A stretch of 64,000 nucleotides of DNA from Pseudanabaena sp. FACHB-2040 (GTDB lineage: Bacteria > Cyanobacteriota > Cyanobacteriia > Phormidesmidales > Phormidesmidaceae), in NCBI RefSeq assembly GCF_014696715.1, contig NZ_JACJQO010000011.1, positions 1-64,000 of the forward strand, in the 5' to 3' direction. The notes beneath the pieces were generated by a model. That model worked only from the letters and a program-made list of their open reading frames with translations. It was not told the DNA's origin and ran no database searches. Positions within the stretch are counted from its first letter, which is position 1. Every line of letters starts with the position of its first letter. A program made the position numbers and the translations under genes. Below are positions 1-9,236 of the stretch, piece after piece.

Positions 1-110
1 AATGGCGCTGTGGACCCACACCGACTCCATCTCGAACTCGGAACGTGAAACGCAGCAGCGGCGAAAATAGTGAGGGGGTTGCCCCTTGTCAAAATAGCTC
101 GATGCCTGGT
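1..110 (+). rRNA. rrf: 5S ribosomal RNA, 3' part (5' end outside window)
   Basis: The first 110 bases match the 5S rRNA pattern from about base 10 of the molecule onward: the CCACACCGACTCCATC segment, the CGAACTCGGAACGTGAAACG loop region, the GGGGGTTGCCCC helix and the closing GATGCCTGG arm. The 5' acceptor strand lies before the window. This marks the end of an rRNA operon running on the + strand. The identification rests on recognised conserved 5S blocks; no covariance search was possible. Confidence 0.9.
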
Positions 111-120
111 CTACATTCCA

Positions 121-153
121 AAAGCCCTCTTCCTTCAATGGATGAGGGCTTTT
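121..153 (+). terminator. Terminator after 5S rRNA
   Basis: AAAGCCCTC (121-129) pairs with GAGGGCTTT (144-152) around a 14-base loop and is followed by further T-rich sequence. It sits about 10 bases past the 5S gene, as expected for an rRNA operon terminator. Confidence 0.85.
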
Positions 154-255
154 GCTTTGAACAGCTTCTGTAGATGAGTGTTGTGTATACCGAATACAAG
201 TTGCCAGGCGAGTTAGAGTAGCTGTAAGCAACCTATCGATCTTGGTGTCTGGCTT

Positions 256-951
256 GTGATCCTGTCTTCCCAACCGGCTATCCGACGCAGTAAATCTCTT
301 TATGAGCAGGTCTACAAGGCTCTGCGAACCAGTATCTTGAGTGGTGAGTTGTCCCCTGGGGGTCGTTTAGTAGAGACCCAACTGGCAGACTGGCTGCAGG
401 TGAGCCGAACGCCTTTAAGAGAAGCTTTGCGGCAGCTACAGCAGGATGGGTTAGTGAAGGCAGATACTAATGGTGGGCTGCGGGTAACCACAATATCTGC
501 GGAGGATGCAGCCGAGTTATACGATTGTCGTCTCGCACTGGAGCAGGTTGCTGTTGTAGGGGCCTGTCAACATGCGACGCTTTCTCAGATTAAGCAGTTG
601 GAGTCTTTTGTGACTCAAGCTGAGGACATTGGGCAGAAGCGCTCTGTGGAGCTAGATTTTCTGCAGCTACTGGATTTAGACTACCAATTTCATCACTTGA
701 TTGCTGAGAGTTCTAGTAACCGGCGGCTGGTTTCTTTATTAGATCAGCTGTTTGATGCAATGGCACTGCTGCGAATTCAAACACTGCGTCTTAATCCAGG
801 GGTGCTTGATATTCGTTTAGAGCATCGACAGATTTTCGAGGCTATTGCAAGCCGCAATTCCACAGGAGTTATTACAGCAATCAAGAGTCATCTTGTTGCT
901 AGTAAGGAAAGAGTTACTCGGGAAATTGAAGCCTCTCAGCGCGAGATTTGA
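256..951 (+). CDS. GntR-family transcriptional regulator (FadR-type, FCD domain)
   Basis: A DNA-binding repressor or activator of the FadR branch of GntR proteins. Residues about 15-80 form the winged helix-turn-helix, with the recognisable SLYEQVYKALR, GGRLVETQLAD and VSRTPLREALRQL motifs; residues about 90-225 form the all-helical FCD ligand domain (DCRLALEQVA, FHHLIAESS, EHRQIFEAI). The start is GTG. 231 aa is normal for the family. The next gene, an M20 amidohydrolase on the same strand, starts about 110 bases later and is the obvious candidate target, because FCD regulators commonly control catabolic neighbours; the ligand is unknown. Confidence 0.88.
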   Translation: MILSSQPAIRRSKSLYEQVYKALRTSILSGELSPGGRLVETQLADWLQVSRTPLREALRQLQQDGLVKADTNGGLRVTTISAEDAAELYDCRLALEQVAVVGACQHATLSQIKQLESFVTQAEDIGQKRSVELDFLQLLDLDYQFHHLIAESSSNRRLVSLLDQLFDAMALLRIQTLRLNPGVLDIRLEHRQIFEAIASRNSTGVITAIKSHLVASKERVTREIEASQREI

Positions 952-1059
952 GATGTGAAGTAGCTTTTTTCCCAACCGTGCTCTCTAAAACAATCTTGGC
1001 TTATTCACCTTTATAGACTGCATACGAAATACATAGTGTTTAGTAGGAACTGTAAAACT

Positions 1060-2310
1060 ATGGCGGCAACCCTGACAAAGTTAGCCATCAATGGGGATCG
1101 CTTGAATGAACGCATTGCTCGCCTTGCAAAAATTGGGCGAACTGCCTCTGGAAGTATTCGACGGTTGGCGTTTACCCCTGAGGATTTGCAGGCGCGCTAT
1201 CAGGTGCAGCAGTGGATGGTAGCAGCTGGCATGACTGTGCGGGCAGACGCTGCAGGTAACTTGATTGGTCGCTATGAAGGGACGCTAGGCCAAGTACCTG
1301 CATTGGCGACGGGTTCTCATATTGATACTGTTCCCTCTGGCGGCTGTTTTGACGGGGTACTAGGAGTGTTAGCTGGCATTGAAGTGGTAGAAACGCTGCA
1401 GCAGAATCAGGTGCGGCTGCAGCATCCTATTGAGGTGATTGTGTTCACGGATGAGGAGAACACGATGATCGGCTGTCAGGCGATCGCTGGAACCCTTGAT
1501 TTGAGCGACCCAAAACAGTTTAAAACGACGGTAGATGTGCCTATTGAAGACTGTTTGGAGCGGATTGGAGGAAATTGGGATGAGCTGAAGACGGCTCGCC
1601 GCTCCCGGATGGATATGGCTGCTTTTGTTGAACTGCACGTGGAGCAGGGGGCTGTGCTGGAGCGTCAACGGAGCAATGTTGGGGTGGTACAGGGGGTGGT
1701 AGGGATTCGCCGCCTGGCAATTACGCTTTTGGGTGAAGCTAACCACGCGGGTACGACGCCGATGGATATGCGTCAGGATGCTTTGGTGGCGGCGGCAGAG
1801 ATTGTGTTGGCGGTTCGGGCGCTGGCAGAGCGAATGCCGGGTGAACCGGTGGCGACTGTGGGTCGCCTGGAGGTACTGCCTAATGCGGTTAATATCGTGC
1901 CGGGGCGGGTAACTCTATCAGTAGATATGCGGGACTTGTCGAAGGACTGTTTGGACCAGATGGTTGCTCAGTTGGATCAGGAGGTAAGGGCGATCGCATC
2001 TGCTCATCGTGTTCAGGCTGAAACGGCTTCTTTGCTGTGGGTTGAGCCTTCCCCGTCGGCCTCCAGTATTCAGTCGACGATCGAGGAGGTTTGTCGAGAT
2101 TTAGGCCTGAGCTGCTGCTGTTTGCCGAGCAGAGCCGGACATGATGCTTTGGAGATGGGGCGCATTACTGACATGGGCATGATTTTTGTGCCTAGCCAGG
2201 CTGGTATCAGTCATTCTGAGGCGGAGTATACTTCGCCGGAGCAGTGTGCTCAAGGTGCTAATGTTTTGCTGCATACCTTGCTTAAGCTAGACAGTGTCTA
2301 TCCGGTTTAG
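1060..2310 (+). CDS. M20-family amidohydrolase (N-carbamoyl-amino-acid hydrolase / allantoate amidohydrolase type)
   Basis: A cytosolic two-metal hydrolase of the hydantoinase/carbamoylase group that cleaves N-carbamoyl amino acids or allantoate, releasing ammonia and CO2 from ureides or pyrimidine-derived compounds. Metal-ligand motifs are all visible: GSHIDTVPSGG, FDGVLGVLAG, TDEEN, ELHVEQG and ISHSEAEYTSPEQ. The dimerisation lid segment with GTTPMDMRQDAL is also present. An upstream GTG at 1036 would add eight residues (MFSRNCKT); ATG 1060 is preferred because homologous proteins rarely carry that extension. Substrate cannot be settled from sequence; the preceding GntR regulator and the distant uraD gene make a role in ureide nitrogen recovery plausible. 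Confidence 0.85.
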   Translation: MAATLTKLAINGDRLNERIARLAKIGRTASGSIRRLAFTPEDLQARYQVQQWMVAAGMTVRADAAGNLIGRYEGTLGQVPALATGSHIDTVPSGGCFDGVLGVLAGIEVVETLQQNQVRLQHPIEVIVFTDEENTMIGCQAIAGTLDLSDPKQFKTTVDVPIEDCLERIGGNWDELKTARRSRMDMAAFVELHVEQGAVLERQRSNVGVVQGVVGIRRLAITLLGEANHAGTTPMDMRQDALVAAAEIVLAVRALAERMPGEPVATVGRLEVLPNAVNIVPGRVTLSVDMRDLSKDCLDQMVAQLDQEVRAIASAHRVQAETASLLWVEPSPSASSIQSTIEEVCRDLGLSCCCLPSRAGHDALEMGRITDMGMIFVPSQAGISHSEAEYTSPEQCAQGANVLLHTLLKLDSVYPV

Positions 2311-2336
2311 GTTAACAGCAGAACTCAGAGAGTGCT

Positions 2337-2960
2337 ATGAGCCATCAGTGGTTAAAGTGGGCACAGCAGCTTCAAGCTATCTCCCAAAACGGGCTGACTT
2401 ACCAAAATCATCCTTATGACGTGGAGCGCTATGAGCAGCTACAGCAGATTGCTGCAGAAATTATGGCAACCTACACTGACTTAGATATGGCCGCCATTTT
2501 GGACCTGTTTCAAAGGGAGAAATGGCATGCTACGCCTAAGGTCGATGTTCGTGGGGCAGTCTTTAGGGATGGGCAAATTTTGCTGGTGCAGCAGCGAACA
2601 GATGGGTTTTGGACGCTGCCAGGGGGGTGGGCAGATGTGGGCGAATCTCCAAGTCAGGCGGTGGTGCGGGAAATTTTAGAAGAGTCAGGTTTTGAAACAA
2701 AAGCGGTGAAGGTTGCTGCTGTTTACGACCGGGACCACCCTCGTCACGGCCACTTACCGGAGCCGTATCACGTCTATAAGCTGATCTTTCTTTGTGAGCT
2801 CCTCAGCGGTGCTCCTACAGAGAGCTACGAGATTCAGCAGATTGGATTTTTTAGGGAAGATGAAATTCCTGATCTTTCTTTGTACCGGGTTGTGCCTAGT
2901 CAGATTTCACGGTTATTTGACTATTACCGGGATCCCAATTTACCGACAGATTTTGATTAG
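2337..2960 (+). CDS. Nudix hydrolase with N-terminal NUDIX_N_2-type domain
   Basis: Hydrolyses a nucleoside diphosphate linked to another group; relatives with this layout act on ADP-ribose-like or CDP-linked compounds. Residues about 1-65 match the helical N-terminal domain (QWLKWAQQLQAISQNG, ERYEQLQQIAAEIM) found ahead of some Nudix folds. The Nudix box is complete: GWADVGESPSQAVVREIL followed by EESGFE, with the REXXEE glutamates that bind metal. It starts 26 bases after the M20 hydrolase and is probably co-transcribed with it. The substrate is not predicted. Confidence 0.88.
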   Translation: MSHQWLKWAQQLQAISQNGLTYQNHPYDVERYEQLQQIAAEIMATYTDLDMAAILDLFQREKWHATPKVDVRGAVFRDGQILLVQQRTDGFWTLPGGWADVGESPSQAVVREILEESGFETKAVKVAAVYDRDHPRHGHLPEPYHVYKLIFLCELLSGAPTESYEIQQIGFFREDEIPDLSLYRVVPSQISRLFDYYRDPNLPTDFD

Positions 2961-2973
2961 TCTTTGGAAGTTG

Positions 2974-3432
2974 CTATGACTCAGAATCAGCAGCGGACAG
3001 TTGGGATGGAGACTCACTCAGAAAAGCCGTTGCTTTCTTCTGCATGGCTTTAAAGATGTTGTAGAAGCCGTTGGCGCGTGAGGGGGTGAGGCTGACGTCT
3101 AGCTGAGTATCTTTAATGAAATCGGGGGAGAGGCTGATAATTTCGCTTGGGGTGAGCCCGCTTAGCCCCTGAATGAGCAGGGCAACTAAACCCTTGGTAA
3201 TCTGAGCGTCGGAGTCGCCTTGATAGTGAATTTTGCCATCTTCTAGACTGGCAATTACATAGACTTGGGACACACAACCTGGCACTTTGTTTTCAGGCGT
3301 TTTTTCGGCTTCAGGAAATCTTTCTAACTTTTTGGCAAACCAGAGGAGCTGTTCGTATCGACGTTTAGGGTCGGAGACCCGCTGAAAGCGATCGACTAGC
3401 TTATCAATAGATGCAGGACGGGGCGCAGGCAT
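2974..3432 (-). CDS. sufE: SufE-family sulfur acceptor
   Basis: Accepts persulfide sulfur from the SufS cysteine desulfurase for Fe-S cluster assembly in the cytosol. The catalytic cysteine (about residue 53) sits in the conserved VPGCVSQVYV motif, preceded by the KTPENKVPGC loop and followed by GDSDAQITKGLVALL, all typical of SufE. 152 aa is the usual length. It is convergent with the Nudix gene, with only 13 bases between the two stop codons. No suf operon genes are nearby, which is common for sufE in cyanobacteria. Confidence 0.9.
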   Translation of the reverse strand: MPAPRPASIDKLVDRFQRVSDPKRRYEQLLWFAKKLERFPEAEKTPENKVPGCVSQVYVIASLEDGKIHYQGDSDAQITKGLVALLIQGLSGLTPSEIISLSPDFIKDTQLDVSLTPSRANGFYNIFKAMQKKATAFLSESPSQLSAADSES

Positions 3433-3514
3433 TGCGATCGCAACCTTCCAAGTTCAACAGCGGAGCTACATTTATTGTAGACGGTGGATTAGCGCTGATT
3501 TAAACCAGCAGGCT

Positions 3515-3778
3515 TTAGACTTTGGCATCGACTTCTTTATTAGAAACGAATCGGTGGGCGACCGTTTCAGGCTGAATGGCAGACAAAATGACGTGGCCAG
3601 AGTCAGTAATAATGACGGCACGGGTGCGGCGACCATAGGTTGCGTCTACCAGCTGTCCTCGTTCGCGAGCATCGGAGATGATGCGTTTAATAGGAGCAGA
3701 TTCCGGGCTGACGATGGCAATCACCCGGTTCGCTGAAACGATGTTGCCAAAGCCAATGTTGATTAGCTTAATGTCCAT
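3515..3778 (-). CDS. remA: RemA-family (DUF370) DNA-binding regulator
   Basis: A small RemA-like protein of 87 aa. In Bacillus RemA activates biofilm matrix genes; the cyanobacterial target genes are not known. The family pattern is clear: [55 protein letters not shown] and [13 protein letters not shown]. The open frame extends a further 33 codons upstream, but the ATG at 3778 is the family start ([11 protein letters not shown]) and is used here. In many bacteria this gene precedes gmk; here the flanking genes are sufE and rqcH. Confidence 0.88.
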   Translation of the reverse strand: MDIKLINIGFGNIVSANRVIAIVSPESAPIKRIISDARERGQLVDATYGRRTRAVIITDSGHVILSAIQPETVAHRFVSNKEVDAKV

Positions 3779-4002
3779 AATGAAAAGAGAGAATGTTGAA
3801 CCGAGTTGACGCTTATGCACATACGCGTAGAACAATGGTAACGAAAAAAAAAATACCTGATCTCTGTTTTCGGGCATAAATCATCTTAGTAAGCTTTTAA
3901 ATCGCCTCGGCTAAAGGTTAGCGGGCATTAATGCAAACAGTCTTTGATTTAGACGCTGTAGCGCCCGATTAAACCGGAAATAACTCTTATGGGGGATGAC
4001 CT

Positions 4003-5763
4003 GTGCAACCAGTCGACTTCACTACTCTGGCCGCAGTCTGTTGTGACTTGCGCAAACATTGGATACCGGCTCGGTGTGAGCAGGTATACCAACGAGATCG
4101 CAACACCCTCTGCCTAGCGCTAAGAACTTTGGACAAACGGGGTTGGCTAACCCTTTCTTGGCACCCCCAGGCCGCTCGAATTCACATGGGAGAAGCGCCG
4201 CCGCGCACGCCCGATACTTTCACGCTCAGCCAACAGTTGAAGCATCAAATTAATGGCTTGGCTTTAGTGTCGATTGAGACAATTGCACCGTGGGAGCGAG
4301 CTCTGGATTTTCAGTTTGCCCGCCGCCCTGGGGATGAGCCGGAGTGGCATTTGTACATGGAGGTGATGGGCAAGTACAGCAATTTGTTTCTCACCAACGC
4401 GCGTAACCAGATTGTGACAGTGGCTCACCAAGTGAGCGAACAGCAGTCGAGCGTGCGCCCTGTCGCGACAGGAGATGCTTACGAGCGGCCTCCCGCCATC
4501 GCTGGCCCGTTGCCTAGCCTAAAGGAATCTCAGGAACGCTGGCAGGAGCGGGTTAGCCTGATTCCTGGGCCGCTGCAGAAAATGCTGCTGAAGTCGTATG
4601 GCGGATTGAGCACTGCCCTAGTGCGATCGCTCCTGGTAGCAGCTCACCTAGATCCAGATGCGTCCACCACATCGCTGTCTCAAGCTGAGTGGAACCGGCT
4701 CTTTGCCCTTTGGCAGACGTGGTTGACCCGGCTAGAGGCAGATCAGTTTGAGCCCGGCTGGACGGAGACTGGCTATACGGTGATGGGCTGGGGCGCGACG
4801 GCAGCAGCGGATGATGTACAGACCCTGCTGAACGACTACTACACGCATGAACTGAACCTGCAGGTTTTTGGTCAGGTCTCGAATCAGCTCAACCAAAGAC
4901 TGCGTAACCTGCTGAAAAAGCTGCGACAAAAAGAGGCTACCTTTCAGACACGTCTAGACCAGTCCGATCAGGCAGACCACTACCGGCAACAAGCAGATTT
5001 GCTGATGGCCTACTCTTATCAGTGGCAGCCAGGCATGCAGGCAATGGCGCTGGAGGATTTTGATACTGGCGAACCCGTCAGTATTCCCTTGGACCCAGAA
5101 AAGAATGCGGTGCAAAACGCCCAGGCGCTCTACAAAAAACACCAGAAGCTCAAGCGAGCGCGAGATGCAGTAGAACCCTTGATTGCCGAAGTTCGCTCTG
5201 AGATTGCTTACTTAGAGCAGGTGGAGGCGGCCCTAACCCAAATTCCGCAATACGAGAAAGCGGTAGATTTGGATGCGATCGCAGATATTCGTGAAGAACT
5301 GATTCAACAGGGCTATCTCGAAGCCCCTGACTACCGGCCCGCAGCGCGTCAAACCGACGACAGCAGTTTCTATCGCGTGCGTACGCCCAGTGATTTGGAG
5401 GTGCTGGTGGGCCGCAACAACCGCCAAAACGACCTGCTAATCTCTCGGGTGGCAGGCGACTATGACCTCTGGTTTCACACTCAGGAAATTCCAGGGAGCC
5501 ATGTGCTGCTGCGGCTGGATGCAGGCCAAGCCGTGAGCGACGAGGACTTGCAGTATGTGGCCGATTTGGCCGCCTTTTACAGCCGGGCTCGACAGGCCGA
5601 TCAGGTCTCCGTCATCTATACTCAACCCCGGCATGTCTATAAGCCCAAAGGAGCCCGACCTGGCATGGTGATTTACAAGCATGAGACTGTGCTTTGGGGC
5701 CAGCCGCAGCGAATTCAGGTTCAGCAAGATCTGCAAAGCAGTCGTGAACCCGCTTCCGTGTAA
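4003..5763 (+). CDS. rqcH: NFACT-family protein, RqcH/Rqc2 homologue
   Basis: Binds peptidyl-tRNA on obstructed large ribosomal subunits and directs C-terminal alanine tailing in ribosome quality control (established for Bacillus RqcH). The N-terminal NFACT-N domain includes HLYMEVMGKYSNLFL, the helix-hairpin and coiled-coil middle runs through about residues 290-420, and the C-terminal NFACT-R domain carries VRTPSDLEVLVGRNNRQND, DLWFHTQEIPGSHVLLR and VYKPKGARPGMVIYKHE. 586 aa is full length. The start is GTG with GGGGGATGAC just upstream. Older databases call the family fibronectin-binding protein A; that name is misleading here. Confidence 0.9.
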   Translation: MQPVDFTTLAAVCCDLRKHWIPARCEQVYQRDRNTLCLALRTLDKRGWLTLSWHPQAARIHMGEAPPRTPDTFTLSQQLKHQINGLALVSIETIAPWERALDFQFARRPGDEPEWHLYMEVMGKYSNLFLTNARNQIVTVAHQVSEQQSSVRPVATGDAYERPPAIAGPLPSLKESQERWQERVSLIPGPLQKMLLKSYGGLSTALVRSLLVAAHLDPDASTTSLSQAEWNRLFALWQTWLTRLEADQFEPGWTETGYTVMGWGATAAADDVQTLLNDYYTHELNLQVFGQVSNQLNQRLRNLLKKLRQKEATFQTRLDQSDQADHYRQQADLLMAYSYQWQPGMQAMALEDFDTGEPVSIPLDPEKNAVQNAQALYKKHQKLKRARDAVEPLIAEVRSEIAYLEQVEAALTQIPQYEKAVDLDAIADIREELIQQGYLEAPDYRPAARQTDDSSFYRVRTPSDLEVLVGRNNRQNDLLISRVAGDYDLWFHTQEIPGSHVLLRLDAGQAVSDEDLQYVADLAAFYSRARQADQVSVIYTQPRHVYKPKGARPGMVIYKHETVLWGQPQRIQVQQDLQSSREPASV

Positions 5764-5879
5764 AATAGCTTAAGGCAGAGTGATTAAGTACATTTGCTCA
5801 TCAGCTTGAATTATCAAATTCAAGTGACAATTCTGCGAACTTATATCACAGAATTTCTGTACTAGAAGATACAATGAGA

Positions 5880-6008
5880 GCTGGAGAAAAGATGGGCCTG
5901 AGAAACCCGTCACCGTATCAGAATTTGGTGCGGTTTCCTCCAGCTTGAGAGAACAACGTGAATATTTAATTTATCGAAATCGGCTTCTGTAGAGGCCGAT
6001 TTTTTTTA
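5880..6008 (+). ncRNA. Candidate small structured RNA with intrinsic terminator
   Basis: A TACAAT -10-like box at 5870-5875 would place a transcript start near 5880. From there AGCTGGAG (about 5879-5886) pairs perfectly with CTCCAGCT about 60 bases later, enclosing a GGG/CCC hairpin and a CACC/GGTG hairpin. The segment ends in AATCGGC-TTCTGTAGA-GGCCGATT followed by eight or more T residues (to about 6008). A terminated, multi-hairpin transcript of about 130 nt with no open frame is the simplest reading. It does not match any riboswitch or small RNA I can name; an attenuator leader for polA is a weaker alternative. Confidence 0.45.
5985..6008 (+). terminator. Intrinsic terminator of the candidate RNA upstream of polA
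   Basis: AATCGGC pairs with GCCGATT across a short loop containing TTCTGTAGAG, followed immediately by a run of T. This is a textbook intrinsic terminator and is about 240 bases upstream of the polA start. Confidence 0.75.
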
Positions 6009-6249
6009 ATTCTTTACTTGCTGTACGTCCCTGTTCTGTAGCGTCTTAGGGAGAATGCGCCCCAATCGTTAATTTCATTTTGACTGGGCTATTTGGGGTT
6101 GGCATCTCTCTAATGGATTCTTTTTACGGTGAAGCGCAGAAGACGGAGGGTAGGAACGGAGGGCAAAGGGCATCCCTTCTGCCCTCTACCTTCTGCCTTC
6201 CTAATGCCATTTACAATGTTCTAAGCGGCAAAATTTTGGATGAACTACC

Positions 6250-9186
6250 GTGGCAGCGAAGGTTTCTGAAGCAGACAAACCCACTCTGATGCTTGTGGAT
6301 GGTCATTCTCTGGCCTTTCGGTCGCACTTTGCCTTTGCCAAGGGACCTGATGGTGGGCTACGGACTTCTACCGGCATTCCGACCAGTGTTAGCTACGGCT
6401 TTCTTAAGTCGCTGTTGGACATGATGGAGGTGGAAAAGCCTCAGTACGCTGCGGTGGCTTTTGACCTGGATGTGCCTACATTTCGGCATCAGGCTGATGT
6501 GACCTACAAAGAGGGCCGACCGGATGCGCCAGAGGGCTTTGTAGAGGATATTCGTAATCTGAAGCAGCTGCTGCGGGACTTTGGCCTCAAAATTTTCACA
6601 GCTGAGGGGTTTGAAGCCGATGATGTGATTGGTACCTTAGCAACCCAGGCTCGGGCTCAAGGGATGCGGGTGAAGATCCTCAGCGGTGATCAGGATCTGT
6701 TTCAGCTAGTTGACCCAGCTGGAGAGGTAACGATCCTGCATTTGGGCAGCGCCTTTGCTAAAGGGCCAACTAACACCTTGACTAAGGAATTTAATTCCCA
6801 GGCGGTTCAGGACAAGTTGGGCATTGCTCCAGAGCAGGTGGTGGACTACAAGGCTCTGTGCGGCGACTCCTCGGACAATATTCCTGGAGTGAAGGGCATT
6901 GGGGCAAAGACGGCTTGCAAGCTGCTGCACGACTACGGTTCTCTTGACGGGATCTACGCTGCCCTCGAGGAGATTAAGGGCGCAGTGAAGAAAAAGCTGG
7001 AGGAAGGTAAGGAGATTGCTTACCATTCCCAGTTCATGGCCCGGATTGTGACGGATGTGCCGCTGTCAGTACCGCTAGAAGACTGCAGGCTCAAGGGCTT
7101 TGATCCGGAGGTGGTCATTCCGGCCCTGAAGCGGTTGGAATTTCAAAGGTTTGTCAGTCGCTTGAACAAGCTGCAGCTAGCCTTTGGGGGGGAAGTATCG
7201 GAAGAGCTCAATCGGCAGGTCACAGCGGTAGCGGCTGAAAATCCCAGAGCCCCAAGCCTAACCACTTTTGCGGGGGATGATCTGGATTTCTTTTCGGCGG
7301 AGGACACTGATCAGGCTCAGGCGGTGCAGTCGGTTGCGATCGCACCCAAAATCATCACGACAGAACCCCAACTCTACGAACTGCTAGACATTCTCTCGGC
7401 CCAAACTGACCTAGATCGACCTGTTTCTTGGGATACCGAAACTACTGCCTTAGACCCTCTAGACGCCAAGCTGGTCGGTATCGGCTGCTGTTGGGGCATG
7501 GGGCCTGAGGACCTAGCCTACATTCCAGTCGGTCATGCTTCGGGCACCATGCTGCCGCTAGACACTGTTTTAGAAGCTCTGCGTCCCATCTTAGAGAGCG
7601 CAGATTATCCCAAAGCGCTGCAAAATGCCAAGTACGATCGGCTGGTGCTGAGGGTTCATGGCATTCATCTCAAAGGCGTGGTCTTTGATACGATGCTGGC
7701 TAGCTACGTGCTCAACCCTGACGGCAGCCACAACCTGACCGATTTGACTTTGCGCTACCTCAATATGGCGGCCCAGTCCTACGAAGACCTGGTGCCCAAA
7801 GGCAAAAACATTGCCGATATTGCGATTGAAAAGGTTGCTCACTACTGCGGTGGCGATGTTCACGTTACCTATCATCTGGTGCCCAAGCTCAAAGCAGACT
7901 TGGTCGAAATTGAAGGGTTGGAGCCACTTTTTCGGGAGATTGAGCTGCCGCTAGAGCCGGTGCTGGCAGAGATGGAGTACCACGGAGTCCGGATTGATCC
8001 GGCTTATCTGGCGAATTTTTCCCAGCAGTTAGAAAAAGATCTGGCTAGCCTTGAGACTCAGGCCTACGCTGCCGCAGGCGAGAAATTTAACCTAGGCTCA
8101 CCCAAGCAGCTCAGTGAACTGCTGTTTGACAAGCTCAAGCTAGACCGGCGCAAGTCTCGCAAGACCAAGACCGGCTACTCCACAGATGCCGCAGTGCTAG
8201 AGAAGCTCCAGGGCGATCACCCAGTCGTAGATCTGGTCGTGGAGCACCGCACCTTATCCAAGCTCAAATCGACCTATGTTGATGCCCTGCCCGCTCTAAT
8301 ACGAGATGACTCCCAGCGCATTCACACCGACTTTAACCAGGCGGTTACGGCGACCGGGCGGCTGTCTTCCTCCAATCCCAACCTGCAGAATATTCCTATT
8401 CGCACAGCCTTTAGCCGCAAGATCCGGGCCGGTTTTGTACCCGAACCAGGCTGGCTGCTGGTTTCTGCTGACTATTCTCAGATTGAGCTGCGGATTTTGG
8501 CCCACCTGACGGGGGAGCCGGTGCTGGTTGAAACTTACAACAACAACGAAGATGTCCACGCCCTAACGGCTCGCCTCTTGTTCGAGAAGGAGAATATTTC
8601 ATCAGAAGAACGCCGTATGGGTAAGGTAATCAACTTCGGCGTGATCTATGGCATGGGCGCGTCTCGGTTCGCCCGAGAAGCTGGGGTCAGCCGCACCGAT
8701 GCCAAGACCTTTATCGATCGCTACTACGAGCGCTATCCCAAAGTATTTGAGTATTTGCAGCAGATGCAGCGAGAAGCGATCGCAAATGGCTTCGTCAAAA
8801 CTATCAAAGGCCGCCGCCGCTACTTCAACTTCACCAGTAATTCCCTGCGCGATCTGAAGGGCCAAAATCCCAAAGAGATTGACCTCGAGCGAATCAGTCC
8901 CAACGGTTTCGATGCGGGATCTTTACGAGCAGCGGCGAATGCTCCCATTCAAGGATCTAGTGCCGACATTATCAAGATTGCCATGATTCGGCTGCATGAT
9001 TTGTTGCAGGGCTACCAAACCCGTCTGCTGCTGCAGGTGCACGACGAACTGGTATTTGAAGTGCCCCCCGAGGAATGGGACGATCTGCGAACCCAGATTG
9101 CCTCGACGATGGAGTCAGCAGTTGACCTAAAGGTGCCACTGAAGGTGGAAGCCCACGCTGGGCCAAACTGGATGGAAGCGAAATAG
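6250..9186 (+). CDS. polA: DNA polymerase I
   Basis: Fills gaps and removes RNA primers during replication and repair. All three domains are present and look active: the 5' nuclease (about 10-300; LMLVDGHSLAFRSHFA, GFEADDVIGTLA, GDSSDNIPGVKGIG), the 3'-5' exonuclease (about 370-570; WDTETTALD, NAKYDRLVL, YCGGDVHVTYHL), and the polymerase (about 590-978; motif A DYSQIELRILAHL, motif B RRMGKVINFGVIYGM, motif C QVHDELVFEV). 978 aa is normal for cyanobacteria. The GTG at 6250 is the start because it opens directly into the conserved N-terminus. It stands alone on its strand. Confidence 0.97.
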   Translation: MAAKVSEADKPTLMLVDGHSLAFRSHFAFAKGPDGGLRTSTGIPTSVSYGFLKSLLDMMEVEKPQYAAVAFDLDVPTFRHQADVTYKEGRPDAPEGFVEDIRNLKQLLRDFGLKIFTAEGFEADDVIGTLATQARAQGMRVKILSGDQDLFQLVDPAGEVTILHLGSAFAKGPTNTLTKEFNSQAVQDKLGIAPEQVVDYKALCGDSSDNIPGVKGIGAKTACKLLHDYGSLDGIYAALEEIKGAVKKKLEEGKEIAYHSQFMARIVTDVPLSVPLEDCRLKGFDPEVVIPALKRLEFQRFVSRLNKLQLAFGGEVSEELNRQVTAVAAENPRAPSLTTFAGDDLDFFSAEDTDQAQAVQSVAIAPKIITTEPQLYELLDILSAQTDLDRPVSWDTETTALDPLDAKLVGIGCCWGMGPEDLAYIPVGHASGTMLPLDTVLEALRPILESADYPKALQNAKYDRLVLRVHGIHLKGVVFDTMLASYVLNPDGSHNLTDLTLRYLNMAAQSYEDLVPKGKNIADIAIEKVAHYCGGDVHVTYHLVPKLKADLVEIEGLEPLFREIELPLEPVLAEMEYHGVRIDPAYLANFSQQLEKDLASLETQAYAAAGEKFNLGSPKQLSELLFDKLKLDRRKSRKTKTGYSTDAAVLEKLQGDHPVVDLVVEHRTLSKLKSTYVDALPALIRDDSQRIHTDFNQAVTATGRLSSSNPNLQNIPIRTAFSRKIRAGFVPEPGWLLVSADYSQIELRILAHLTGEPVLVETYNNNEDVHALTARLLFEKENISSEERRMGKVINFGVIYGMGASRFAREAGVSRTDAKTFIDRYYERYPKVFEYLQQMQREAIANGFVKTIKGRRRYFNFTSNSLRDLKGQNPKEIDLERISPNGFDAGSLRAAANAPIQGSSADIIKIAMIRLHDLLQGYQTRLLLQVHDELVFEVPPEEWDDLRTQIASTMESAVDLKVPLKVEAHAGPNWMEAK

Positions 9187-9236
9187 CTGCCCTTTGAGGA
9201 GCGACATAGAAGTATATTAAGTGCCTAAATGGGGCA

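Larger units (their letters stand above)
5764..6249. other. Intergenic region between rqcH and polA: inverted repeats, candidate RNA, hairpin repeat
   Basis: The 486-base gap holds two AT-rich inverted repeats, CTTGAATT-ATCA-AATTCAAG (5805-5824) and ACAGAA-T-TTCTGT (5848-5860); a -10-like TACAAT at 5870-5875; a structured segment ending in a terminator (annotated separately); and a purine-rich stretch (6139-6170) that can fold imperfectly onto a pyrimidine-rich stretch (6174-6207). No protein-coding gene is apparent here. Confidence 0.6.

Noticed and set aside
1369-1746. Minus-strand 125-codon ORF inside the M20 hydrolase gene
   Set aside because: Fully overlapped by a confidently identified gene and has no domain or start signal.
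5880-5960. TPP or other known riboswitch upstream of polA
   Set aside because: A CTGAGA segment is present but the paired TPP core elements are not, and polA is not a riboswitch-controlled gene.
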